NCBI RefSeq assembly: GCF_024345475.1
Contig: NZ_JAGQBE010000004.1
Location: 1 to 64,000, forward strand
Length of the DNA: 64,000 nucleotides
Reading direction: 5' to 3'
DNA from: Cyanobium sp. T1B-Tous
GTDB taxonomy: Bacteria > Cyanobacteriota > Cyanobacteriia > PCC-6307 > Cyanobiaceae
The notes beneath the pieces are model-generated. The model searched no databases, was not told the DNA's origin, and saw nothing but the letters and a program-made list of their open reading frames with translations. The first letter of the stretch is position 1. Every line of letters begins with the position of its first letter. Positions 28,100-35,186 of this stretch are shown here, in pieces. The translations under genes were made by a program, and so were the position numbers.

Positions 28100-28462
28100 T
28101 CAGCTCCACTCGAGGGCGCCCTTGCGCCAGGCGTAGGCCAGGGCCACCACGAGGATGGCGATGAAGATCAGGGCCTCGATGAAGGCCAGCAGGCCCAGAC
28201 GGTGGAAGGCCACGGCCCAGGGATAGAGGAAGACGGTCTCCACGTCAAAGATGACAAAGACCAGCGCAAACATGTAATAGCGAATATTGAACTGGATCCA
28301 GGCACCACCAATCGGCTCCATGCCCGATTCATAGGTAAGTTCCCGTTCACCCACCCGGCTCTTCGGGGAGAGCAGCTTGTTGGCCACCAACGCCAGCACG
28401 GGTACGGCCGCTGAGATCAGCAGGAAGCCAAGAAAGGCGTCGTAGCCGGAGAGCACGAACAT
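28100..28462 (-). CDS. ndhC: NAD(P)H-quinone oxidoreductase subunit 3
   Basis: This small membrane subunit of NDH-1 has 120 residues and three predicted transmembrane helices (about residues 8-28, 61-82 and 87-110). The loop [25 protein letters not shown] and the second-helix sequence [16 protein letters not shown] are the family signatures. The ATG at 28462 fits the usual [15 protein letters not shown] start. It is first in the ndhC-K-J operon, and a perfect dyad lies 7 bp upstream of its start. Confidence 0.97.
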   Translation of the reverse strand: MFVLSGYDAFLGFLLISAAVPVLALVANKLLSPKSRVGERELTYESGMEPIGGAWIQFNIRYYMFALVFVIFDVETVFLYPWAVAFHRLGLLAFIEALIFIAILVVALAYAWRKGALEWS

Positions 28463-28469
28463 TCGGGCT

Positions 28470-28483
28470 GGCCAAACTTGGCC
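28470..28483. promoter_or_regulatory. perfect GGCCAA-N2-TTGGCC dyad upstream of ndhC
   Basis: Within the 91-bp divergent region between ndhC and the rubredoxin gene, GGCCAA (28470-28475) and TTGGCC (28478-28483) form a perfect 14-bp inverted repeat that ends 7 bp before the ndhC start codon. Its position could act as an operator, or as a hairpin at the very start of the ndhC mRNA. No known regulator motif is claimed. Confidence 0.3.
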
Positions 28484-28553
28484 CGCAGTCTGGCATCCGC
28501 GCCCGGGGCCTGGGGCCCGTCGATACAGTGGGTCCACCACCTCAGGCCCTGGG

Positions 28554-28970
28554 ATGAGCTCCACCGAAACGCCCGAGCCCCTTCCTGAGGCCACTTCGGC
28601 CCCTGAGCCCAATCCGGCTCCTGCGCCCACCCCAGCCGCCGAGCCCGCGGTGGACCCGGCGACCCATCGCTTTGAGTGCCGCAGCTGTGGCTTCGTCTAC
28701 GACCCGGCCGAGGGGGTTCGCAAGCTGGCCATTGAGCCCGGCACCCCCTTCGTGGAGCTGGATCCCATCGGCTTCCGTTGCCCGGTCTGCCGCAGCCGGG
28801 TGGGCGCCTTCAAGGACATCGGCCCCCGCAACAAGCCCAGTGGCTTCGAGGAGAATCTCAATTTCGGCCTCGGGGTCAACCGCCTCACGCCTGGCCAGAA
28901 GAACGTGCTGATCTTCGGGGGCTTCGCCCTGGCCTTCGCCTTCTTCCTCTCCCTTTATTCCCTGCGCTGA
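28554..28970 (+). CDS. rubA: membrane-anchored rubredoxin
   Basis: The 138-residue protein has a proline- and glutamate-rich N-terminus (about residues 1-36), then a rubredoxin domain with two iron-binding pairs, [15 protein letters not shown] (Cys42 and Cys45) and [10 protein letters not shown]-terminal transmembrane helix [21 protein letters not shown] follows. Cyanobacterial RubA of this design is required for photosystem assembly. It overlaps ycf48 by one base (TGATG) and precedes psbEFLJ, the conserved order of these genes. Confidence 0.95.
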   Translation: MSSTETPEPLPEATSAPEPNPAPAPTPAAEPAVDPATHRFECRSCGFVYDPAEGVRKLAIEPGTPFVELDPIGFRCPVCRSRVGAFKDIGPRNKPSGFEENLNFGLGVNRLTPGQKNVLIFGGFALAFAFFLSLYSLR

Positions 28971-29992
28971 TGACTGGCTCGTTTCTGTCCCGTCCCTTTC
29001 AGCCTCTGCTGCGTCCCCTGATCAGCCTGCTTCTGGTGATCGGACTGGGCTTCGGGCTCTCCGGCTGTGTCACCACGGGGCTGCCGGCGGCCGCCACCAG
29101 TCCCTGGCAGCCCGTAGCCCTGGCCACCAAGGCCAATCCCCTCGATGTGGCCTTCACCAATGACCGTCATGGCTTTCTGGTGGGCAGCAACCGGTTGATC
29201 CTGGAAACCGACGACGGCGGGGCCAGTTGGGCCGAGCGGGCCCTCGACCTACCGGAGGAGGAAAACTTCCGTCTGATCAGCATCGATTTCCGTGGCGATG
29301 AGGGCTGGATCGCTGGCCAGCCCGGCCTGCTGCTGCACACGACCGACGCCGGCCAGAACTGGAGCCGCCTGTTTCTCGACACCAAGCTGCCCGGGGAGCC
29401 TTACCTGATCACGGCTCTGGGTCCCAACCAGGCGGAACTGGCCACCAACGTGGGAGCCATCTACAACACCCGTGACGGGGGCACCAACTGGCAGGCGGAG
29501 GTGGATGACGCCGCTGGAGCGGTGCGGGAGCTGCGCCGCTTCGATGACGGTCGCTATGTGAGCGTCAGCAGCTTGGGCAACTTCTTTTCCACCTGGGATC
29601 CCGGTCAGGGCACCTGGCAGCCCCACCAGCGCATGAGCAGCCAGCGGCTGCAGTCGATGGGCTTCCAGCCCGATGGAACCCTCTGGATGTTGGCCCGCGG
29701 CGCCCAGATCCGCTTCAACCCCGATGCCGCCAACGTGGAGGAGTGGGGCAAAGCCGTGGTGCCGATCACCAATGGCTATGGCTACCTCGACATGGCCTGG
29801 GCCCCCGATGGCTCGATCTGGACGGGTGGCGGCAGCGGCACCCTGCTGGTGTCCAGCGACGGCGGCAAGAGCTGGCAGAAGGATCCGGTAGGGGCTGCCC
29901 AGCCCTCCAACTTCACCCGCATCAGCTTCAGCCCCGATGGCAAGGGCTTTGTGCTGGGGGAGCGGGGCTCGCTGCTGCGCTGGGTGGGTTGA
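28970..29992 (+). CDS. ycf48: photosystem II assembly factor Ycf48 (HCF136 homologue)
   Basis: Ycf48 is a seven-bladed propeller that binds early D1 intermediates at the lumenal side during photosystem II assembly and repair. The N-terminus has a hydrophobic stretch (LISLLLVIGLGFGLSGC) ending in a lipobox with Cys33. The propeller repeats show the recurring sequence TNDRHGFLVGSNRLILETDDGG and similar units ending in DGG..W, such as TRDGGTNW and SSDGGKSW. The 340-residue length is usual. It sits between rubA and psbE as in other cyanobacteria. Confidence 0.96.
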   Translation: MTGSFLSRPFQPLLRPLISLLLVIGLGFGLSGCVTTGLPAAATSPWQPVALATKANPLDVAFTNDRHGFLVGSNRLILETDDGGASWAERALDLPEEENFRLISIDFRGDEGWIAGQPGLLLHTTDAGQNWSRLFLDTKLPGEPYLITALGPNQAELATNVGAIYNTRDGGTNWQAEVDDAAGAVRELRRFDDGRYVSVSSLGNFFSTWDPGQGTWQPHQRMSSQRLQSMGFQPDGTLWMLARGAQIRFNPDAANVEEWGKAVVPITNGYGYLDMAWAPDGSIWTGGGSGTLLVSSDGGKSWQKDPVGAAQPSNFTRISFSPDGKGFVLGERGSLLRWVG

Positions 29993-30117
29993 GCTGGTGT
30001 GGCTTGGCTGCTCTCCCGACGATGGCCGCAGCCGCCAACTTCTGTAACCAAGCCGCCGTTCCGCTCCCATGCGCCGGCGGCGCACCCCTAGGATCTCCGA
30101 GCTGAACGCTTGTCGCT

Positions 30118-30366
30118 ATGGCTGCCGGCTCAACTGGAGAACGCCCGTTCTTCGAGATCATCACGAGCATTCGTTACTGGGTCATCCATGCGGTGACCCT
30201 GCCTGCCATCTTCCTGGCTGGCTTCCTGTTCGTGTCCACGGGCCTGGCCTACGACGCCTTTGGCACGCCTCGCCCTGACGCCTATTTCCAGGCTCAGGAA
30301 AGCAAGGCTCCTGTCGTGAGCCAGCGCTACGAGGGCAAGAGCCAGCTTGACCAGCGCCTGCAATAA
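30118..30366 (+). CDS. psbE: cytochrome b559 subunit alpha
   Basis: PsbE is the larger haem-binding subunit of photosystem II cytochrome b559. The 82-residue protein has [19 protein letters not shown] with the axial haem histidine, one transmembrane helix, and the lumenal [21 protein letters not shown]. It starts the psbE-psbF-psbL-psbJ operon. A TAGGAT at 30089-30094 could serve as a -10 element for this operon, but no convincing -35 was seen. Confidence 0.98.
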   Translation: MAAGSTGERPFFEIITSIRYWVIHAVTLPAIFLAGFLFVSTGLAYDAFGTPRPDAYFQAQESKAPVVSQRYEGKSQLDQRLQ

Positions 30367-30369
30367 GCC

Positions 30370-30507
30370 ATGACCCAGTCTCCCGTTTCGACCACGCCCC
30401 GCAACTACCCGATCTTCACGGTCCGCTGGTTGTCGGTGCATGCCCTTGGCATCCCCACGGTGTTTTTTCTGGGGGCCCTGGCCGCCATGCAATTCGTTCG
30501 CCGTTGA
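30370..30507 (+). CDS. psbF: cytochrome b559 subunit beta
   Basis: The 45-residue protein begins [20 protein letters not shown] and has the haem-ligand histidine in [20 protein letters not shown], then ends FVRR. It forms the haem pocket of cytochrome b559 together with PsbE. The ATG lies 3 bp after the psbE stop in the conserved operon order. Confidence 0.97.
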   Translation: MTQSPVSTTPRNYPIFTVRWLSVHALGIPTVFFLGALAAMQFVRR

Positions 30508-30528
30508 GCCGGTTTCTCACCACCAGCC

Positions 30529-30648
30529 ATGCAACGCTCCCCCAACCCCAACAACCTGCCGGTTGAGCTCAACCGCACCAGCCTCTTTCTGGGGCTGCTG
30601 TTCGTCTTCACGATCGGCATCCTCTTTTCGAGCTATTTCTTCAACTGA
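30529..30648 (+). CDS. psbL: photosystem II protein PsbL
   Basis: The gene is too short for most automated callers but is clear: 39 residues beginning [20 protein letters not shown], then one transmembrane helix and the invariant end SSYFFN. PsbL stabilises the photosystem II dimer and the acceptor-side plastoquinone. It lies 21 bp after psbF. Confidence 0.97.
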   Translation: MQRSPNPNNLPVELNRTSLFLGLLFVFTIGILFSSYFFN

Positions 30649-30679
30649 TCCCTGATTCACGTCACCAGGAGAGCCCCCG

Positions 30680-30880
30680 ATGAGCGGCAAGAAGTCCAAC
30701 CTGCCTGACGGCCGGATTCCCGATCGTCTGCCCGATGGCCGTCCGGCCGTCGCCTGGCGTTCCCGCTGGACCGAAGGGGTGCTTCCCCTTTGGCTCGTGG
30801 CCACCGCCGGTGGCATGGCCGTCATTTTTGTGGTGGGTCTGTTCTTCTACGGCTCCTATGTGGGTGTGGGTTCCGCCTGA
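30680..30880 (+). CDS. psbJ: photosystem II protein PsbJ
   Basis: The 66-residue protein has an N-terminal polar segment ([20 protein letters not shown]) and one transmembrane helix with [20 protein letters not shown], ending in the conserved [11 protein letters not shown]. PsbJ affects electron flow at the acceptor side of photosystem II. It is the last gene of the operon and is followed by a terminator-like structure. The ATG has an upstream AGGAGA 8 bp away. Confidence 0.97.
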   Translation: MSGKKSNLPDGRIPDRLPDGRPAVAWRSRWTEGVLPLWLVATAGGMAVIFVVGLFFYGSYVGVGSA

Positions 30881-30900
30881 GGCGCCAGGGGTGCCGTTCT

Positions 30901-30945
30901 GAAAGCCCCTTCAGGCTTGCCTTCGGGCGGTCTGCGGGGGTTTTC
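30901..30945 (+). terminator. terminator-like structure after psbEFLJ
   Basis: GAAAGCCCC (30901-30909) pairs with GGGGGTTTTC (30936-30945) in a 9-bp stem with one G-U pair, and the 3' arm carries the T run. The enclosed sequence can form smaller hairpins, AAGCC/GGCTT and GCC-TTCG-GGC. It lies 20 bp after the psbJ stop and before the lipid A operon, where a transcript end is expected. Confidence 0.55.
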
Positions 30946-31031
30946 TGGTGATCGGCACGACCCATCGGCCCCTTGTTGATCCACGGTCGAGCAGGCTGGG
31001 GGATGGGGCTTGCCGAAGCAGGTGACTTGGT

Positions 31032-31694
31032 TTGGCGAAGAAACGAACGCTGTTCAACAACCGCCTCCTGGCCACCTTGGCCGGGGTGCTTCTCAACGCC
31101 TATGGCGAGCTGTTTCGCCGCACCTCCCGGATCCGCTTTCAGGCCCACCCCGGGGTGGAGCAGTTGGTGAAGGAGCAGGGCTCAGCCGTGATCTTCGCCC
31201 TTTGGCACCGCCATGCCTTTTTCGTGCCGCTGTTGCGGGGCTTCCAGCGCCAGCCCATCACCGTGCTGCTCAGCGCCCATCGGGATGCCCAGATCGTGGC
31301 GGTGGCGGTGCGGCTTCGGGGTCTGAAGGTCGTGGCTGGCTCCTCAACCCGCGGTGGGCTGAAGGCCTATTTGCAGCTCCGCAGGGTTCTGGACCAGCGC
31401 CAGTCGGTGTGCATCACGCCCGATGGTCCGAAGGGGCCGGCCGAGCAGGTCAAGGCTGGGGTGATCCACCTGGCCCAGCTCTCCGGTTGCGCGATCGTTC
31501 CGGTGGCGGTTGCCTGTTCCCGTGTCCACCGTCTGCGCTCCTGGGATCGATCGGTATTGCCCTTGCCCTTCTCGCGTGTGGTGATCGCCCTCGGTGAGCC
31601 GTTGCGTTCGGAGGGCCCCCTCGAAAAGGGGCAGGACCACCTGGCTGCGGGTCTTCGTCAGGCGGCCGCTTGGGCCGGTGAGTCGTCGCCGTGA
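31032..31694 (+). CDS. DUF374 lysophospholipid-type acyltransferase, LpxJ-like candidate
   Basis: The 220-residue protein belongs to DUF374 of the acyltransferase superfamily: FALWHRHAFFVPLL, VLLSAHRDAQIVAVAVR, GSSTRGGLKA and the typical CITPDGPKGPAEQVKAG. DUF374 includes LpxJ, the late acyltransferase of Campylobacterota lipid A. Its place directly before waaA (GTGA overlap at 31691-31694) and in one run with lpxK, lpxB and a flippase argues for the same role here; this remains an inference. The only in-frame start is TTG 31032, since a stop codon lies three codons upstream. Confidence 0.82.
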   Translation: MAKKRTLFNNRLLATLAGVLLNAYGELFRRTSRIRFQAHPGVEQLVKEQGSAVIFALWHRHAFFVPLLRGFQRQPITVLLSAHRDAQIVAVAVRLRGLKVVAGSSTRGGLKAYLQLRRVLDQRQSVCITPDGPKGPAEQVKAGVIHLAQLSGCAIVPVAVACSRVHRLRSWDRSVLPLPFSRVVIALGEPLRSEGPLEKGQDHLAAGLRQAAAWAGESSP

Positions 31695-32989
31695 CCCTGC
31701 CCCCCCTGTTTCTGCTGAGCCTGTATCGGCTGCTCGCCCTGGCGCTGACGCCCCTGTGGTTGGGGGTGTTGTTGCTTCGGCTGGCCCAGGGCAAGGAAGA
31801 CCCACGGCGCGTCAGGGAGCGGCTGGGCTGGCCCACCTGCCGCCGGCCCCCGGGCCCGTTGGTGTGGTTTCACGCCGCCAGCGTCGGGGAACTCAACAGC
31901 CTGCTGCCGGTGTTGGCTGCGCTGCAGAGTCGCGATGGTGCTCCTGTGGTGCTGATCACCACGGTGACGCGCACGTCCGCTGCTCTGGCGGCGCGCGTCC
32001 TGCCACCTGGCGTGATCCATCAATATGTGCCGATCGACCATTGGCTGGCGTTCCTTCCCTTTCGCTGCCACTGGCGGCCCCGGCTGGGTCTGTTGGCTGA
32101 GGCCGAGCTCTGGCCAGAGCTCATGCAGGCGATGCCCCATCTCCAGCTCATCAACGCCCGAATGAGCGAGCGCTCCTTTCGGAGCCATCGACGTCTTCCC
32201 TGGTATGCGGGCTGGTTGCTCTCCAGGGTGGAGGTTTGCCTGGCCCAGTCCCAGGCCGATGCCGAGCGCTTCCGCAGGCTGGGCGCCCGCGACGTACGTG
32301 CTGCCGGGTCGACCAAGCTCGATGCGGCGCCGCCGCCGGTTGATCCAGGGCACCTGCAACGGCTGCAGCAGCTGTTCGCCGGCCGGCCGGTCCTGGTGCT
32401 GGCCAGCAGCCATCCCGGTGAGGAGGAGCAATGGCTGCGGGCCTGGTGCGGCCGAAACTTGGCGGCCCGCGGTTTCGGACTGCTGCTGGTTCCCCGCCAT
32501 CCCCAACGGGCTGTGGAGGTGCGCGCCCTGGTGCGCTCCTGTGGGCTGTCGGCCACCCTCTGGAGTGAATGGGCCTCTGGGGCCTCGGTGTCCTCGGGGT
32601 CGCCGGCCGATGTGCTGGTGGCGGATGTGATCGGCGAGATGGGGACCTGGATCGCCGCGGCGACGGTGGTGGTGATGGGCGGCAGTTTCTATCCCTTGGG
32701 CCAGCCCCATGGAGGCCAGAATCCCCTGGAGCCCGCCGCCTTGGGGCGTCCGGTGCTCTGCGGCCCCGACATGGCCAACTTTTCTGACTTGATCGATCCC
32801 TTGGTGGCGGCAGGCTGCCTGCAGCAACAGGGTGATGTGGAAGGCTCCCTGGCCGCAGCCCTGCCACTGCTGGAACAGGCCGCGGCGCCCCCATCCACGG
32901 CCCAGGCCGTCCAGGCGCCGCCCGCCCGGCTGCGGTGGCAGGGCCCCTCGGCGCTGGTGGCCGATCTGGTGTTGGCCCGCTGCCTGTGA
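31691..32989 (+). CDS. waaA: 3-deoxy-D-manno-octulosonic acid transferase (Kdo transferase)
   Basis: WaaA transfers Kdo from CMP-Kdo to lipid IVA at the inner face of the cytoplasmic membrane. The 432-residue protein has an N-terminal membrane anchor (LYRLLALALTPLWLGVLLLRL), then the catalytic WFHAASVGELNSLLPVLAAL with the acidic residue of GT30 enzymes. TEAELWPE-like LLAEAELWPELMQAMP, INARMSERSFRSHRRLPW and C-terminal VVMGGSFYPLGQPHGGQNPLEPAALG follow. GTG 31691 overlaps the DUF374 stop. Together with kdsA-D at the left end it completes a Kdo pathway. Confidence 0.95.
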   Translation: MTLPPLFLLSLYRLLALALTPLWLGVLLLRLAQGKEDPRRVRERLGWPTCRRPPGPLVWFHAASVGELNSLLPVLAALQSRDGAPVVLITTVTRTSAALAARVLPPGVIHQYVPIDHWLAFLPFRCHWRPRLGLLAEAELWPELMQAMPHLQLINARMSERSFRSHRRLPWYAGWLLSRVEVCLAQSQADAERFRRLGARDVRAAGSTKLDAAPPPVDPGHLQRLQQLFAGRPVLVLASSHPGEEEQWLRAWCGRNLAARGFGLLLVPRHPQRAVEVRALVRSCGLSATLWSEWASGASVSSGSPADVLVADVIGEMGTWIAAATVVVMGGSFYPLGQPHGGQNPLEPAALGRPVLCGPDMANFSDLIDPLVAAGCLQQQGDVEGSLAAALPLLEQAAAPPSTAQAVQAPPARLRWQGPSALVADLVLARCL

Positions 32990-33007
32990 TGCCACGTCTG
33001 TGACGCC

Positions 33008-34060
33008 ATGCCCCTAACCACGCCGCGCTTCTGGTACGCAAGCCATCGCAGCTGGCAGGCCTGGCTGCTCGGGCCCTTCGGCTGGCTCTATGGCAAGGCC
33101 GTGGGCCTGCATCGCCGCCGCACGCGCCCCTGGCGTTGCGGTGTGCCCGTGCTCTCGATTGGCAACCTCACGCTCGGGGGAACGGGCAAGACCCCCTTGG
33201 GCATTGCCCTCTCCCAGGGGTTGGCCCAGCGGGGGTGGCGGGTGGCCGTGTTGCTGCGGGGCTATGGGGCCCGGCGGCGGGAGTCGCGTTTGCTCACCCC
33301 GGGCAGTCGCTTCGAGGATGTGGGCGATGAGGCCCTGGAATACGGCCTCGGTCTGGGAGCTGGTCCAGGCCCCTGGCCCGTGGCGGTGTGGGTGGGGTCC
33401 CACCGCTGCCACAGCGCCCAGCGGGCGATCGCCGCTGGCGCGGATCTGATCGTGCTGGACGATGGCCTGCAGCACTGGCCCCTCGCCCGCGACCTGGACG
33501 TGTCGGTGCTGGATGGCCGCCATGGCCTCGGCAACCGGCAGGTGTTTCCGGCGGGGCCCCTGCGGGAGCCGATCGAGCAGCTGGCCCGAGCCGACGTGCT
33601 CGTGCTCACTGGCTCCGGACCGGCGGCCCGGGCTCCGGCCGCGACCGGCTTGGCGTGTCCGGCGGAGTGGCCCCTCGGCCAGCCCTGGTTTGCGGTGCGT
33701 TTTCGACTGGAGCCGCCGCCGGAGCTGGTCGGCCAGCCCTTGTTGGCGTTCTGTGGCATCGGCCTGCCCCAGAAATTCTTTGCGGCGCTGCGGGCCTGCG
33801 GCCTCCAGCTGATGGCGACGGAATCCTTCCCGGATCACCACGTCTATGCTGACGCCGACCTGAATCGCCTGTTGGATTTGGCCCACGCCAACGGCGCCCA
33901 TCTGGTCACCACGGTCAAGGATGGGCAGCGCCTGCCCCCTGGTTTTCGTGAGGCCGTGACGCTGGTGCCCCTGCGGGTCGAGCCCACCAGCCTGGAGCCG
34001 GTGCTGGAGCTCCTGGATCGTCGCTTGTCTGCCCTTGCCGGCCCCCATCGCCATGGTTGA
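33008..34060 (+). CDS. lpxK: tetraacyldisaccharide 4'-kinase
   Basis: LpxK phosphorylates the 4' position of the lipid A disaccharide. The 350-residue protein has an N-terminal amphipathic or membrane-associated segment, the Walker A motif SIGNLTLGGTGKTPLGIAL near residue 50, LLRGYGARRR, and the LpxK signature LIVLDDGLQHWPLARDLDVS. DHHVYADADLNRLL follows in the C-terminal part. It starts 18 bp after waaA and overlaps lpxB by 8 bp. LpxK is absent from many cyanobacteria, which makes its presence in this run notable. Confidence 0.94.
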   Translation: MPLTTPRFWYASHRSWQAWLLGPFGWLYGKAVGLHRRRTRPWRCGVPVLSIGNLTLGGTGKTPLGIALSQGLAQRGWRVAVLLRGYGARRRESRLLTPGSRFEDVGDEALEYGLGLGAGPGPWPVAVWVGSHRCHSAQRAIAAGADLIVLDDGLQHWPLARDLDVSVLDGRHGLGNRQVFPAGPLREPIEQLARADVLVLTGSGPAARAPAATGLACPAEWPLGQPWFAVRFRLEPPPELVGQPLLAFCGIGLPQKFFAALRACGLQLMATESFPDHHVYADADLNRLLDLAHANGAHLVTTVKDGQRLPPGFREAVTLVPLRVEPTSLEPVLELLDRRLSALAGPHRHG

Positions 34061-35186
34061 GCTGGGTCGCCGTCGGGTCTTGGTCGTGGCCGGTGAGGCC
34101 TCCGGTGACCTCCACGGCGGCTTCCTCGTGCAGGAGCTCCAGCGTCAGCTGCCTGGGGTTGACGTTGCCGCTGTGGGCGGCGACCACCTGCGGGCCTGTG
34201 GCATCGACATCCTGGCTGATGTGCGCCTGCTCTCGGCGGCGGGGTTGGTCGAGATCGTCAGCAGCCTGCGCCGCCACCACCGGGTGATGGAGCTGCTCAA
34301 ACAGCAGATGGACCAGCAGCGTCCCGACGTGGTGGTGTTGGTCGACTACCCGGGCTTCAACATGTTTGTGGCCAAGGAAGCCAAGAAGCGGGGGATTCCG
34401 GTCTTTTTCTACATTGCCCCCCAGGTCTGGGCCTGGGGCAAGGGCCGCGCCAAAAAGATGGAGCGGCTGATCGAAAGGCTGGCTGTGATTTTTCCCTTTG
34501 AAGAGGCGATCTTCAACGCCCATGGCCGAAACTTTGCCCGTTACGTGGGCCACCCCCTGGTCGATGAGCTGCACGTCAGCGGCACCCGGGAGCAGATTCG
34601 GGAGCGCCATGGCCTCTCGCTCAACCAGCCTCTGCTGGTGTTGATGCCCGGCAGTCGCCGCTCCGAGGTGCGGCTGCTGTTGCCCTCGATGCTGCAGGCA
34701 GCCGAGCAGCTCAAGAGTGACGGCTGGCAGGTGGTGTTGCTCAAGGCTCCCACGATTGATCGCTCCTATCTCGAAGAGGTCATAGGGGGGCGGCCCCTGC
34801 CGGTTGCCCTGATCGATGGGGATGCCTACAACCTGTTGCATGCCGCCGATGCCGGCGTCATCGCCTCTGGCACGGCGACCCTGGAGGCGGCCCTGCTGGG
34901 TTGTCCCCATGTGATTCTCTATCGCTTCTCCAGGCTCACGTATCTGATCGCCAAGTTGGTGATCGGTCGGCGCATCATTGGGCTGCCCAATGTGATCCTT
35001 GGTAGGCCATTGTTTCCTGAGTTGATTCAGAGAGATGTCACCGCTGCCAACATTGTGAGGTCGGTGCGGCGGATTGTTGCTGATCGAGGAGCCTTCGACC
35101 AGGCCGTGGCCGAATTGCAGGCCACCATGGGCCCCCCTGGGGCCTCCCGGAGGGCCGCGCAGGAATTGGTGGGGCTGATGCAATGA
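34053..35186 (+). CDS. lpxB: lipid-A-disaccharide synthase
   Basis: LpxB joins lipid X and UDP-diacylglucosamine into the lipid A disaccharide. The GT19 protein of 377 residues starts with RRVLVVAGEASGDLHGGFLV and contains VDYPGFNMFVAKEAKKRGIP, YIAPQVWAWGKGRAKKMERL, LMPGSRRSEVRLLLPSMLQA and ASGTATLEAALLGCPHV. ATG 34053 was chosen because the VLVVAGEASGD motif follows within ten residues; a TTG 18 bp upstream would add six codons. It overlaps the next gene as ATGA. The last third has visibly lower GC than the first. Confidence 0.96.
   Translation: MVELGRRRVLVVAGEASGDLHGGFLVQELQRQLPGVDVAAVGGDHLRACGIDILADVRLLSAAGLVEIVSSLRRHHRVMELLKQQMDQQRPDVVVLVDYPGFNMFVAKEAKKRGIPVFFYIAPQVWAWGKGRAKKMERLIERLAVIFPFEEAIFNAHGRNFARYVGHPLVDELHVSGTREQIRERHGLSLNQPLLVLMPGSRRSEVRLLLPSMLQAAEQLKSDGWQVVLLKAPTIDRSYLEEVIGGRPLPVALIDGDAYNLLHAADAGVIASGTATLEAALLGCPHVILYRFSRLTYLIAKLVIGRRIIGLPNVILGRPLFPELIQRDVTAANIVRSVRRIVADRGAFDQAVAELQATMGPPGASRRAAQELVGLMQ

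Noticed and set aside
30089-30094. TAGGAT as the psbE promoter -10
   Set aside because: No acceptable -35 lies at the right distance, so it is only mentioned with psbE and not listed as a feature.
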